Source: ZC4RG30 sp035556135
GTDB lineage: Bacteria > Pseudomonadota > Gammaproteobacteria > Steroidobacterales > Steroidobacteraceae
DNA: 64,000 bases
Assembly: GCA_035556135.1 (NCBI GenBank)
Contig: DATMFO010000003.1
Span: 1,612,001-1,676,000 of the forward strand
Direction: 5' to 3'
The position numbers and the translations under genes were made by a program. The notes below the pieces were generated by a model. It was not told where the DNA came from, ran no database searches, and saw only the letters and a list, made by a program, of their open reading frames with translations. Of the stretch, positions 55,589-63,869 are shown piece by piece (the stretch's first letter is position 1; the number at the start of each line of letters is the position of its first letter).

Positions 55589-55638
55589 CGTGGACGATCG
55601 GTGAATTTCCGCCCGTCCAGATGTGCAGATCGTCCACG
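55589..55638. repeat. 11-bp perfect inverted repeat
   Basis: CGTGGACGATC (55589-55599) and GATCGTCCACG (55628-55638) are perfect complements, 28 bp apart. It could form a hairpin or be a split operator for the rhomboid promoter. Confidence 0.65.
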
Positions 55639-55665
55639 GCATGAAAAATCCAAAACACGCGCCCT

Positions 55666-55737
55666 CGGTTAGCCGGTTAGCCGGTTAGCAGGTCCGCAGG
55701 TCCGCGGGTCCGCGGGTCCGCGAGGTCGCAGGTCCGG
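55666..55737. repeat. In-register 8-bp tandem repeat array (nine units)
   Basis: Three CGGTTAGC units are followed without a break by six units related to AGGTCCGC (AGGTCCGC twice, GGGTCCGC twice, GAGGTCGC, AGGTCCGG). All nine keep an exact 8-bp step over 72 bp. It ends 52 bp before the ABC-F start codon. Confidence 0.85.
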
Positions 55738-55789
55738 GCCGGTCCATTGAGGTAATCTCACGCCCCCGATTTTTCCCCAGGACCTCCGC

Positions 55790-57598
55790 ATGGCGCCCAT
55801 CCTGCGCCTCGACGACGTATCACTGGCCTTCGGCTCACGCCCCCTGCTGGAGCACGCCTCGCTGCAGGTGGAGCCGGGCGAGCGCGTCTGCATCGTGGGC
55901 CGCAACGGCGAGGGCAAGAGCTCCCTGATGAAGCTGGCCAGCCGGGTGCTGCTGCCGGATGCCGGGGAAGTCTGGGTGCGGCCGGGCACCCGCCTGGCGG
56001 TGCTGGAACAGGACATCGTCACGGTGCCCGATGCCACTGTCGAAGCGGTGGTCACCGCTGGCCTGGCGGGCGTGGAAGGGCTGGAAAGCTGGGAAATTCC
56101 CACCCGCGTGGCCACGGTGCTCTCGCGGCTGCAGCTGGATGGTGACGCCCGCTACGAGCAGCTCTCCGGCGGCTGGCGCCGGCGTGCGCTGCTGGCGCGT
56201 GCGCTGGTGGTGGAACCTGAACTGCTGCTGCTGGATGAACCCACCAATCATCTGGACATCCCCGCCATCGAATGGCTGGAAGAACTGCTCAATGCCTACC
56301 GGGGCGCGCTGCTGTTCGTGAGCCATGACCGGCGTTTCGTCGACCGCGTGGCCACGCGCATCGTGGACCTGGACCGCGGCAGGCTCTCCAGCTGGCCCGG
56401 CAACTTCAGCGACTATGCGGCGAAGAAGGCTGCGCAGCTGGCCGATGAAGCCCGCGCCAACGCGCTGTTCGACAAGCGGCTGGCGCAGGAAGAGGTGTGG
56501 ATCCGCAAGGGCGTGGAGGCGCGTCGCACGCGCAACGAGGGACGCGTGCGCGCGTTGATGGACATGCGCGAGGCGCATCGCGCGCGGATCGACCGCACCG
56601 GCCAGGCCAGCATGGTGGTGCAGGAGGCGGCGGAATCCAGCCAGCTGGTGTTCGAGGCCGAAGACGCCGGCGTGAGCTTTGGCGATCGCACCATTTTTTC
56701 CGGCCTCACCACACGCATCGTGCGCGGCGAGCGCATCGGCATCGTCGGCCCCAATGGCGCCGGCAAGAGCACGCTGCTGAAACTGCTGCTGGGCGAAATC
56801 GAGCCCACCACGGGCCGCGTGCGCCGCGGCGGTCGCCAGCAGGTGGCGTATTACGACCAGCAGCGCGCGCAGCTGGATCTCGATGCGCCGGTCGCCCACA
56901 ACATCAACGCGCGCTCCGACTTCGTGCTGGTGAATGGCGAGAACCGGCACATCTCCAGCTACCTGCGCGACTTCCTGTTCCGCCCGGAGCAGCTGCTCAC
57001 GCCGGCGCGCGCGCTCTCCGGCGGCGAACGCAACCGCCTGCTGCTGGCACGCCTGTTCGCGCAGCCGGCGAACCTGCTGGTGATGGACGAACCCACCAAT
57101 GACCTGGACATCGACACCCTGGAGCTGCTGCAGGAACTGGTGGCCGAGTTCCAGGGCACGCTGCTGCTGGTGAGCCACGACCGCGCCTTCCTGGACAACG
57201 TCGTGACCAGCCTGCTGGTGCTGGAGGGCAATGGCCGCGTGCAGGATTTCGTGGGCGGCTACGCCGACTGGGAACGCTGGCGCAAGGCGCGCGATGCGGC
57301 AAAGGCGCAAGCCCCGCAGCAGCGCGCCGAAACGGCGCCACGCGCTGCGGCGGAACGCAAACCCGCCGCCCCGGCGCGCCGCAAGCTCTCATACAAGGAA
57401 CAGCGCGAGCTGGCGGAACTGCCCGCCCGGCTGGAGGCACTCGAGAAGCAGAAGGCAGAACTCACGGCTGCCACCCATGATCCGGGCTTCTACACCCGTC
57501 CGCATGCCGAGGTGGCAGCCAGCCTGGAGAAGCTGGCGGAACTGGATGCAGCCATCGATGCCGCCTTCTCCCGCTGGGCCGAGCTGGAGAACGCATGA
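55790..57598 (+). CDS. uup: ABC-F ATPase (Uup-like)
   Basis: 602 aa, soluble, two nucleotide-binding domains: Walker A GRNGEGKSS and GPNGAGKST; signatures LSGGWRRRALLARAL and LSGGERNRLLLARL; Walker B LLLLDEPTNHLDI and LLVMDEPTNDLDID. The linker (about 225-275: EVWIRKGVEARRTRNEGRVRALMDMREAHRAR) has the Uup-type W-I-R-x-G-x-x-A-R-R-T-R-N-E-G-R-V form, and a C-terminal coiled coil (LSYKEQRELAELPARLEALEKQKAEL) ends it. Uup proteins act on stalled ribosomes or recombination intermediates. Stop overlaps the trmB start by 4 bp. Confidence 0.92.
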   Translation: MAPILRLDDVSLAFGSRPLLEHASLQVEPGERVCIVGRNGEGKSSLMKLASRVLLPDAGEVWVRPGTRLAVLEQDIVTVPDATVEAVVTAGLAGVEGLESWEIPTRVATVLSRLQLDGDARYEQLSGGWRRRALLARALVVEPELLLLDEPTNHLDIPAIEWLEELLNAYRGALLFVSHDRRFVDRVATRIVDLDRGRLSSWPGNFSDYAAKKAAQLADEARANALFDKRLAQEEVWIRKGVEARRTRNEGRVRALMDMREAHRARIDRTGQASMVVQEAAESSQLVFEAEDAGVSFGDRTIFSGLTTRIVRGERIGIVGPNGAGKSTLLKLLLGEIEPTTGRVRRGGRQQVAYYDQQRAQLDLDAPVAHNINARSDFVLVNGENRHISSYLRDFLFRPEQLLTPARALSGGERNRLLLARLFAQPANLLVMDEPTNDLDIDTLELLQELVAEFQGTLLLVSHDRAFLDNVVTSLLVLEGNGRVQDFVGGYADWERWRKARDAAKAQAPQQRAETAPRAAAERKPAAPARRKLSYKEQRELAELPARLEALEKQKAELTAATHDPGFYTRPHAEVAASLEKLAELDAAIDAAFSRWAELENA

Positions 57599-58341
57599 GC
57601 GAGGTGAAGGAGGAACCGGGCAAGCGCCGCGCCATCCGCAGCTTCGTGCTGCGCAGTGGCCGCATGACCGACGGCCAGGCGCGCGCCCTCGAGGAGCTGT
57701 GGCCGCGCTATGGCATCGAGCCTGTCGGCGGGCCGATCGACCTGCCGATGCTCTTCGGGCGCTCTGCGCCAGTGACGCTGGAGATCGGCTTTGGCAATGG
57801 CGACAACCTGCTGGCCCTGGCCATCGCCCATCCGGAATGGGATTTCATCGGCGTGGAAGTGCACGCGCCCGGCGTGGGACGCCTGCTGCATGCCGCTGCC
57901 GCGGCGGGCCTCACCAACCTGCGGGTGATCCAGCATGACGCGGTGGAAGTGCTGCGCGAGCGCATCGCCCCGGCAGCCCTGCAGTCGATCCTGGTGCTGT
58001 TCCCGGATCCCTGGCACAAGAAGCGGCACCACAAACGACGCCTGATCAATGGGGAATTCGCGGCGCTGGCCGCTTCAAGACTGGTGCAGGGGGGAACCCT
58101 GCAGCTGGCGACGGACTGGGTGCCGTACGCCGAGTGGATGCGCGAGGTGCTGGACGCCTCGCCGCTGCTCAGCAACCGTGCCGGTGGCTCAGGTTACGTT
58201 CCCCGCAACCCGGGCCGCGTCCGCACGCGTTTCGAGGCGCGTGGGGAGCGGCTGGGTCATGAGGTTCGCGACCTGTGCTACGCACGGATCAGTCCTTCGA
58301 GCGCTGGTCCTGAACCAGACGCACGGCGCTGTACACCATGA
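57595..58341 (+). CDS. trmB: tRNA (guanine-N7-)-methyltransferase
   Basis: 248 aa. Methylates G46 of tRNA using S-adenosylmethionine. RSFVLRSGRMTDGQARALEELWPRYG at the N-terminus, SAM-binding VTLEIGFGNGDNLLALAIAHPEWDFIGVEVHAPGVGRLL, and the family block LVLFPDPWHKKRHHKRRLI. All are TrmB hallmarks. Translationally coupled to uup by a 4-bp overlap. Its final 53 bp lie opposite the 3' end of the small membrane-protein gene at 58289. Confidence 0.96.
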   Translation: MSEVKEEPGKRRAIRSFVLRSGRMTDGQARALEELWPRYGIEPVGGPIDLPMLFGRSAPVTLEIGFGNGDNLLALAIAHPEWDFIGVEVHAPGVGRLLHAAAAAGLTNLRVIQHDAVEVLRERIAPAALQSILVLFPDPWHKKRHHKRRLINGEFAALAASRLVQGGTLQLATDWVPYAEWMREVLDASPLLSNRAGGSGYVPRNPGRVRTRFEARGERLGHEVRDLCYARISPSSAGPEPDARRCTP

Positions 58342-58405
58342 AGCCAAACACGGCCACGGCGGCGACAGTGTGGAAAACCGTAACGGTCATCAGAATCTCG
58401 GACAT
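58289..58405 (-). CDS. 38-aa single-helix membrane protein
   Basis: A short frame starting ATG 58405 and ending TGA, preceded by a near-perfect Shine-Dalgarno (GAGGAGG, about 5 bp before the ATG) and a good promoter (separate entry). The product MSEILMTVTVFHTVAAVAVF continues GFMVYSAVRLVQDQRSKD: one hydrophobic helix (about 5-28) with a basic/charged tail, typical of bacterial small membrane proteins that attach to larger complexes. I do not recognise a family. The last 53 bp are antisense to trmB. Strong initiation signals make it more convincing than its length alone. Confidence 0.75.
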   Translation of the reverse strand: MSEILMTVTVFHTVAAVAVFGFMVYSAVRLVQDQRSKD

Positions 58406-58466
58406 AGGGCCTCCTCGAAAAGTTTGTCCTGCCAAGTAAATTGCCTAGCCTGCAATTGCCTCAGCT

Positions 58467-58495
58467 ACTATTGCATAGACAAGCACCAAGGTCAA
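58467..58495 (-). promoter_or_regulatory. Sigma-70-like promoter for the 38-aa protein
   Basis: On the minus strand TTGACC (58490-58495; 5 of 6) and AATAGT (58467-58472; 4 of 6) are separated by exactly 17 bp. A start near 58460 would give a leader of about 55 nt containing the GAGGAGG ribosome-binding site. The surrounding 100 bp is the most A/T-rich non-coding stretch near this locus. Confidence 0.55.
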
Positions 58496-58607
58496 AATGT
58501 TCCCGCATCCAGCTGAAAATCTCCGCCGATTGCTTCGCAATCCGCTCCTGGAGCGCTGAATAAGGGTTTTCCTGACGGGGTGGGCTTGCTGCTTTAATGC
58601 GGGCGGG

Positions 58608-59738
58608 ATGGAAGCTCTCAAGATCCTGCGGATGCCGTTCCAGCTGGGCAGCCTGCTGTTCGTGGCGGCGTCTTCGCTGCTGCTCGGGGTGATCCTGGGC
58701 GGCGGGTACTTCCCGATGATCATGGGCCTCGCGGCCCTGTGGATCATCCTGGTCGCCCTGACCAATTACGCATTCCGGATGATCAGCGACATCGCCAATG
58801 GCGTGCGCGAGGCTTCCACGGCGGAGGTGGAGATGATGAACCCGGTGGCGGACTCCCGCAGCTGGGTCCATCCGCTGGTCGCCGTGGCGCTGGTCGCCCT
58901 CCATGCCACGCAGCCCGGCCTGTCCGTGGTGCCCACCGTGGTGGCCGCGGTGCTGCTGTTCCCCCCATCGATTGCCGCGTGCGCCATGTCGGGACGGGCG
59001 GCGGATGCCCTCAATCCCCGCGCGATCTTCGAGGTGATCCGGGGCATGGGACCCTGGTACCCCCTCGCCGTGCTCAGCACCGTGTTCTGGGCCGGGCTGG
59101 GAGCGCTGGCCGTGCAGCTGATCGGTCCCGGCTGGCTGTATTACGCCGTGCTGCAGCTGTTGCTGCTGCTGGCCTACGCCTCCATCGGCGGCGTGGTGTA
59201 CCAGCGCCGCATCGAGCTGGGTTTCGCCGCGCGCATCAGCCCGGAGAGGCGGGCGGAAACTGCGGCACACGAGCGCGAAAGGCGTCGCCAGCAGCTGTTC
59301 GACCACCTCTACGAAAGCCTGCGGGCCAGGGATGCGCCGCGCGCCATCGACGCCGCCACGCTATGGCTGCGCGAAGCGGACGGCTACCAGTTCGCCATCG
59401 ATACGCAGGCGCTGCTCGCCGCGGGCCGGCAGTGGAATGAACCGCAGCAGTTCGCGCGCCTGCTGCTGGGCCTGTTGCCACTGCTGCTGGCGCGCGGGCA
59501 GCCCTCGCTGGCCCTCGCGGCCGCTGATACTTTGCGGGCTTCCGGTGGTCGTTTCGTTCCCGCCGAAGAAACCACCGCCGTCACGCTGGCCGACTACGCA
59601 TTGCAGACAGGACGGCGCCGGGCCGCGCAGGGAATGCTGGAGGACTTCCTCAGTTCGCCGGCGGGTGCGGGCCCGCCAGGTCCCCGCCTGGCTTCGTTGT
59701 GCGCGACGCTGGGCGTGGTGCCGAAGTCCTCAGCCTGA
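58608..59738 (+). CDS. Membrane protein with cytoplasmic helical (TPR-like) domain
   Basis: 376 aa. Residues 1-200 hold about six membrane helices (12-32, 36-56, 85-104, 108-126, 145-168 and 174-196), with a polar loop MISDIANGVREASTAEVEMMNPV after the second, resembling DUF4013-type small membrane domains. From about 210 the protein is soluble and all-helical (ERRRQQLFDHLYESLRARDAPRAIDAATLWLREADGYQFAIDTQALLAAGRQWNE...), with the repeating 'ARxLLxLLPLLLxxGQPxLALxAAxTL' pattern of TPR-like hairpins. No family can be named firmly. It converges with marC (9-bp overlap of 3' ends). Confidence 0.72.
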   Translation: MEALKILRMPFQLGSLLFVAASSLLLGVILGGGYFPMIMGLAALWIILVALTNYAFRMISDIANGVREASTAEVEMMNPVADSRSWVHPLVAVALVALHATQPGLSVVPTVVAAVLLFPPSIAACAMSGRAADALNPRAIFEVIRGMGPWYPLAVLSTVFWAGLGALAVQLIGPGWLYYAVLQLLLLLAYASIGGVVYQRRIELGFAARISPERRAETAAHERERRRQQLFDHLYESLRARDAPRAIDAATLWLREADGYQFAIDTQALLAAGRQWNEPQQFARLLLGLLPLLLARGQPSLALAAADTLRASGGRFVPAEETTAVTLADYALQTGRRRAAQGMLEDFLSSPAGAGPPGPRLASLCATLGVVPKSSA

Positions 59739-60368
59739 GCCGGCCGGCGCCAGCAGGCTGCCGCGCAGTCCATCCAGCACGTACTGCGCTGCCAGCGCGC
59801 CCAGTACCACGCCGAACAGGCGGTTCAGCACATTCGCGCCGGTGACACCCATCGCGCGGTTGATCGGCGTCACGAGGTAAAGCGTGCCCAGTGCACAGAG
59901 CAGCGCCAGCGCCACGCAGGCCAGCAGCCCGCCGAACAGCAGCGGATCATGCGACGCGGGACCGAAGTTGAGCAGTATGGTAGTGAGCGAGCCGGGGCCG
60001 GCGATGAAGGGGAAAGCCAGCGGGAAGACGGAGATGTCGCTGCGTGCCTTGCCCTCCTCCACTTCCGGGGTCGAGCTGCGCGAACCGGATTCGCGGGCGA
60101 ACACCATCTCCAGCGCGATCAGCAGCAGCAGCAGGCCGCCGAAGATGCGGAAGGCGTCGAGGCTGATGCCCAGCAGGCGCAGGAACTGCCCGCCCCCGAT
60201 TGCAAACAGCAGGAAGATCGCACCAGCAATCAGCACGGCCTTGCGTGCCATGCGTCGGCGCTCTTTCTCCGCCACACCTTCTGTCATGGCAATGAAGATG
60301 GGGATCACACCAATCGGCTCCACCACCACAAGGAAGGTGACGAAGAACTTCAGCAGCTGATCAATCAT
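59730..60368 (-). CDS. marC: MarC/NAAT-family membrane protein
   Basis: 212 aa with six helices. Family features: FFVTFLVVVEPIGVIPIFIAMTEG at the N-terminus, then ALEMVFARE, DISVFPLAFPFIAGPGSLTTILL (conserved P-x-A-F-P-x-I-A-G-P-G-x-I) and NRLFGVVLGALAAQYVLDGLRG. MarC is a conserved integral membrane protein without established transport activity. Overlaps the neighbouring membrane-protein gene end by 9 bp. The symbol is used at family level. Confidence 0.9.
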   Translation of the reverse strand: MIDQLLKFFVTFLVVVEPIGVIPIFIAMTEGVAEKERRRMARKAVLIAGAIFLLFAIGGGQFLRLLGISLDAFRIFGGLLLLLIALEMVFARESGSRSSTPEVEEGKARSDISVFPLAFPFIAGPGSLTTILLNFGPASHDPLLFGGLLACVALALLCALGTLYLVTPINRAMGVTGANVLNRLFGVVLGALAAQYVLDGLRGSLLAPAGSG

Positions 60369-60467
60369 GATGCTTTGCGCAAAATTCAGCGCTTGTGACC
60401 TCGCTTCATCGGGAGCAGGATAACAGTGCCATCAGATTCCGCGGCATCGACCGCCCGGGAGCAGCGA

Positions 60468-60800
60468 ATGCGCAACATGCAGTGCATCGATCCCATCGTG
60501 GGAGACTGGTACACCAGCCACGGGCAGCTGTTCGAGGTCGTCGCGATCGACGAATACGAACGCGTGGTGGAGGTGCAGCATGCGGACGGCGCGCTCGAAG
60601 AAATCGATCTCGACGACTGGGCCACGCGCTGCCGCGCAGGGTCACTGGCAGCGGCCGACGCGCCGGAAGATGCACGGCTGGCAGTGGATCGTGATGAAGA
60701 CCTTTATCACGACCAGTTCGGCATGACGCCGCAGCAGACCGTCGAAGAGGCGCGCGGGCTGCGCGCCGATGCGTTGTCTGACCTCGATCTTTTCGAGTGA
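60468..60800 (+). CDS. Small acidic GDWY-motif protein, conserved in proteobacteria
   Basis: 110 aa, soluble and acidic. The N-terminal half (DPIVGDWYTSHGQLFEVVAIDEYERVVEVQHADGALEEIDLDDW) is a small beta-barrel-like module with the G-D-W-Y start seen in short conserved gammaproteobacterial proteins of unknown function (I think DUF6763, but am not certain). The C-terminal tail is Asp/Glu rich. ATG 60468 with gggag 6 bp upstream is chosen; GTG 60426 would add 14 residues and also has some purine support. Divergent to marC. Confidence 0.75.
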   Translation: MRNMQCIDPIVGDWYTSHGQLFEVVAIDEYERVVEVQHADGALEEIDLDDWATRCRAGSLAAADAPEDARLAVDRDEDLYHDQFGMTPQQTVEEARGLRADALSDLDLFE

Positions 60801-61409
60801 TCAGGGCGTCAGCGGGATTCCGAACCAGCTGAAGGCTGAGCCTTCGGGCGTTTCCATTGTCACGAGTACGCGGACTTCCTGCGGACCATTCGCGGTGCGC
60901 GTTACTGCCATCTGCTGGCGGTAGGCGGTGCCTGCGGCGGCCTTCTGCTGCGTCATCGGCGCGACGGTGGCCTGCAGGCCTTCGGCTTCCTTGATGCTCA
61001 CCGAGAGGTTGCCGGCCATGCGCGGAACGGCCGCGAGATGCAGCGTGACGGGGCGGCCGGGCTCGGCGGCGCCGTCGAGCTGGTAGTGGAGGTCGACGGG
61101 AACGCCGAGCTTTGAGGAGGCCGGGAGCGCAAGTTTCATCGCAGAGAGTTCCGGCTCGCGCGACGGGGCCCGGGGCGCGCTCACATCCGGTGAGGGCGCC
61201 GATGCCACGAGAGTTGAATCCGCCCGCTCAGCCTCGGGCAGAGACAACGCAGCCGAGTCGGGCGTTGCGGGCACGGAAACCTCCGGCGCGGGCGGAACAG
61301 GAGCAGGCGGAGATTCCGGCGGCTTGGGGCGGCAGGCGCCGACTACAAGTGCCAGCGAAATAACACCCACTGCTGTGTTGAACCTGCCGCGGAATGAATT
61401 GATTTGCAT
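60801..61409 (-). CDS. Proline-rich lipoprotein of unknown function
   Basis: 202 aa. Signal with lipobox VVGAC (Cys26), then a proline-rich flexible linker (about 27-90; repeated P-x-P) and a compact beta-rich domain from about 95 to the end (KLGVPVDLHYQLDGAAEPGRPVTLHLAAVPRMAGNLSVSIKEAEGL ... FSWFGIPLTP), possibly immunoglobulin-like. No family recognised. It lies 22 bp after the HEFGH peptidase gene in the same direction and is probably its operon partner. Confidence 0.75.
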   Translation of the reverse strand: MQINSFRGRFNTAVGVISLALVVGACRPKPPESPPAPVPPAPEVSVPATPDSAALSLPEAERADSTLVASAPSPDVSAPRAPSREPELSAMKLALPASSKLGVPVDLHYQLDGAAEPGRPVTLHLAAVPRMAGNLSVSIKEAEGLQATVAPMTQQKAAAGTAYRQQMAVTRTANGPQEVRVLVTMETPEGSAFSWFGIPLTP

Positions 61410-61431
61410 GGTTCGATGCCTGAGATGATGT

Positions 61432-63396
61432 TTACTGTGGGGTAACGGTTACGGTGAGGATGTAGTCACCTGCAACGCCCTGCACGGGATCCGCGGCGCA
61501 GCCATTCGCGCAGTCGTATGCATCGATGATGTAGGTCTGGCCTGCCGTCACAGTGAGGGAACCAGTTTCGGTCCGCGCCGCCGGTTCGTCGAGCGGCGAA
61601 TCCTGTGCTGCGGCAACTGGAACTCCACTCCGGAATACCCAGAAGTCCGGATCAGCTGCGGCTGGTGAGACGTTGGTGTTCGATGTGACCACCGAAATAT
61701 TCACGATACCTGACGTGGTGGGCACATAACGCAGAAAAGTCCTGTTGCCCGCCTTGTTGTACAGGCGCTCCGGAGTCCGGGTCCCTGTATTGGTCACATT
61801 GACTGCCAGCCCGGACGTGATCGTTCGGTACAGCGGCAGCATGTCCGTGAAAGGCGCGCTTGCCTGGGTGCCGGCAAAAGGCTCGATGCCGGCAGCGGTG
61901 ATGTTCTGCGCGGTAAGCAGCGCATCGATGCCAGCAGCATCCCCGGGCATTACAGCCTTCAGCGCCGCCGCAAACGAGAAGATGCTCGTCATTGCGGGGG
62001 TCGTGCGCTGGGCGCCGGTCATCACCTGCCAGATGGGGGTAAAGCCCATCGCAACGTTGTCATTCGATTCCCCAACGGGATCGTAGAGGTCCCACAGGAT
62101 CGACCACACTGAGGTCTCGCTGCACCAGCAGCCGGCACCTGACCCACCAGCCGGAGGGTCCGTCTCGACTACGAACCGACCTGCCGCTTGCGTTCCACCG
62201 CTGACGAAGCTGTCGCGCGCATCCGGGTCGTTCAGCACAATTGCGGCGAATGCATAGCCGAAGCCCTCGCCGAATGCCACGCGCATGTCGAGCCGGTCAC
62301 CAAGCCCATGCGGCCCTCCAATGCTGTCGGAGCGCGAGAAGTTGTTCTCGATGTAGTGCCCGAACTCATGCGCCACCACGTGCTGATCGAACTCGTCGGT
62401 GTCTTCGGTGGGGTCAGAAAGGAGAGCGATATGCTGTCCATTCGTGCCGGAAAAAAAGGTGCCTGACCCGACGCCCCGGTTCTGCGTACCCCAGTCCACG
62501 TACAAGGCCGGAAGTTCAATCTCTGGCTCTGCCGAGATCACCGCCTGCATGGCGGTATAAATGGTATCCAGGATAGCGAACGGCCCAGAGATACTGTGCT
62601 GCCCGGAGATGGGTACTCCCGTGGGCAGCAGTCCAGTGGGAATGTTGACGTTCTGGGAGCCCACACTGGTGTTGAATGCCGCGCTGTTGTAGCTGTAGGG
62701 CGCGAGGTTGCCAGTCCCGTTCTGCACGCGCACGTTCCAGCGTGGCCCGGGTCCACTTGTGCGCTGCATACTGGCCACCACCTGCAAGACCACGTCGGTG
62801 TCCCCTGGCACGTTAATGCTGAAGTTTCCGCTGGCATCCGTCGCGCCCTCTTGATAGAGAGCCAGCGAACCGGAATTCAGCACTTTCACTGTCACGCCGC
62901 GCGCAGGCTGCAGCGTGGGAGCGGCGAAATTGAGCCCATAGGGTGGGCCGGGTACGAAATTGACCCGCTCGAACCTCACCTGCCCCGTCAGCGTTACCGT
63001 TCCAGCGGTGCTAGAGCTCACGGTGATTGCCACCGTCGCGGCCGAGCTCTTCGCACCGCTGTTGTCCGTCACCAGCAGCGAGAAGCGCAGCGTCACGGCG
63101 GACGTCACGGTCGGCGCAACAAAGGTGGGCTGCACCGCGGCGGCATCCGAAAGCGTGACCGTGGGGCCGGCAGTCTGCGTCCAGCTATAGGACACAATGC
63201 TGCCATCCGGATCATTGCTGGCACTGCCGTTAAGCGTGACGGTGGCGCCGGAAATCACCGCCTGCGCAGAACCGGCATGGGCCTTCGGGAAGACATTGAC
63301 CGGTGACTGCGGCCCACCGCTGTTCTTGCCGCATGCGCTGAGCAGCATCAATGCGGCCAGGCCGGCCAGGATCGAACGTGCGAATTTCAGATGCAT
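61432..63396 (-). CDS. PKD-domain lipoprotein with gluzincin-type (HEFGH) metallopeptidase domain
   Basis: 654 aa. Lipobox LLSAC at about residue 22. Residues 35-125 are a PKD-like domain (TVTLNGSASNDPDGSIVSYSWTQTAGPTVTLSD). A carboxypeptidase-regulatory-like segment follows (GVTVKVLNSGSLALYQEGATDASGNFSINVPGD). The catalytic region has VVAHEFGHYIENNF (His342-Glu-x-x-His346) and FGEGFGYAFAAIVLND about 25-40 residues later, whose Glu may be the third zinc ligand, giving a gluzincin. The C-terminal part is a bacterial pre-peptidase-like beta domain with a CANGC pair. Probably a surface-exposed protease. ATG 63396 is preferred to the longer frame. Confidence 0.83.
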   Translation of the reverse strand: MHLKFARSILAGLAALMLLSACGKNSGGPQSPVNVFPKAHAGSAQAVISGATVTLNGSASNDPDGSIVSYSWTQTAGPTVTLSDAAAVQPTFVAPTVTSAVTLRFSLLVTDNSGAKSSAATVAITVSSSTAGTVTLTGQVRFERVNFVPGPPYGLNFAAPTLQPARGVTVKVLNSGSLALYQEGATDASGNFSINVPGDTDVVLQVVASMQRTSGPGPRWNVRVQNGTGNLAPYSYNSAAFNTSVGSQNVNIPTGLLPTGVPISGQHSISGPFAILDTIYTAMQAVISAEPEIELPALYVDWGTQNRGVGSGTFFSGTNGQHIALLSDPTEDTDEFDQHVVAHEFGHYIENNFSRSDSIGGPHGLGDRLDMRVAFGEGFGYAFAAIVLNDPDARDSFVSGGTQAAGRFVVETDPPAGGSGAGCWCSETSVWSILWDLYDPVGESNDNVAMGFTPIWQVMTGAQRTTPAMTSIFSFAAALKAVMPGDAAGIDALLTAQNITAAGIEPFAGTQASAPFTDMLPLYRTITSGLAVNVTNTGTRTPERLYNKAGNRTFLRYVPTTSGIVNISVVTSNTNVSPAAADPDFWVFRSGVPVAAAQDSPLDEPAARTETGSLTVTAGQTYIIDAYDCANGCAADPVQGVAGDYILTVTVTPQ

Positions 63397-63482
63397 ACCA
63401 TCCCTGCTTTCAGGCCGGACCGCCACAGTATCGGGCCCGGCTCCCGCCAAAGTCCATCAACGCGCCCAGCCCGCGGCTGGCC

Positions 63483-63869
63483 CTACCAGGGCGACCGTGA
63501 CAGCTGGTTGATGTCCAGTTCCGCGGTCAGGCGGACCTCGCCTTCGACCACGGCGACCGGCAGCCTGCGCAATGAATCATCGACGCAGGGTCCGGCGATG
63601 CACAGCCCGGTGGCCTTCTCGAACAGGGCGCCATGCGCATGGCACTGCAGCAGCTCGCCATCGGGCGTCGTGCAACTGCCGGGTCCGAAATTCAGTGGCC
63701 GTCCGGCGTGGGGGCAGCGATTGAGATAGGCGTGCACGAGATCGCCTTCGCGCACCAGCAGGGCCGTGACCGGAGGAAACACATCCTCTGCCAGATCAAC
63801 TACGCGCGCGGCTCCGTCCGCAAGATCCGTGAGCCGCGCCAACACTGTGCCGGCTGCGAGCAGCGTCAT
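63483..63869 (-). CDS. Rieske [2Fe-2S] ferredoxin-like protein
   Basis: 128 aa, no signal peptide. Cluster ligands appear in the Rieske order C-x-H ... C-x2-H: Cys52/His54 (RCPHAGRPL) and Cys76/His79 (QCHAHGALF). Such small cytoplasmic proteins donate electrons to oxygenases or act in nitrite-reductase-like systems; here no oxygenase is adjacent. ATG 63869 overlaps the stop of the upstream transporter by 4 bp. Confidence 0.9.
   Translation of the reverse strand: MTLLAAGTVLARLTDLADGAARVVDLAEDVFPPVTALLVREGDLVHAYLNRCPHAGRPLNFGPGSCTTPDGELLQCHAHGALFEKATGLCIAGPCVDDSLRRLPVAVVEGEVRLTAELDINQLSRSPW

Larger units (their letters stand above)
55473..55789. other. 317-bp non-coding region between rhomboid and ABC-F genes
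   Basis: The longest gap in the window. It holds an 11-bp inverted repeat, an 8-bp tandem repeat array and the short leader of the ABC-F gene. I see no open frame with coding character and no convincing promoter box, though promoters for both divergent genes must lie here. Confidence 0.7.
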
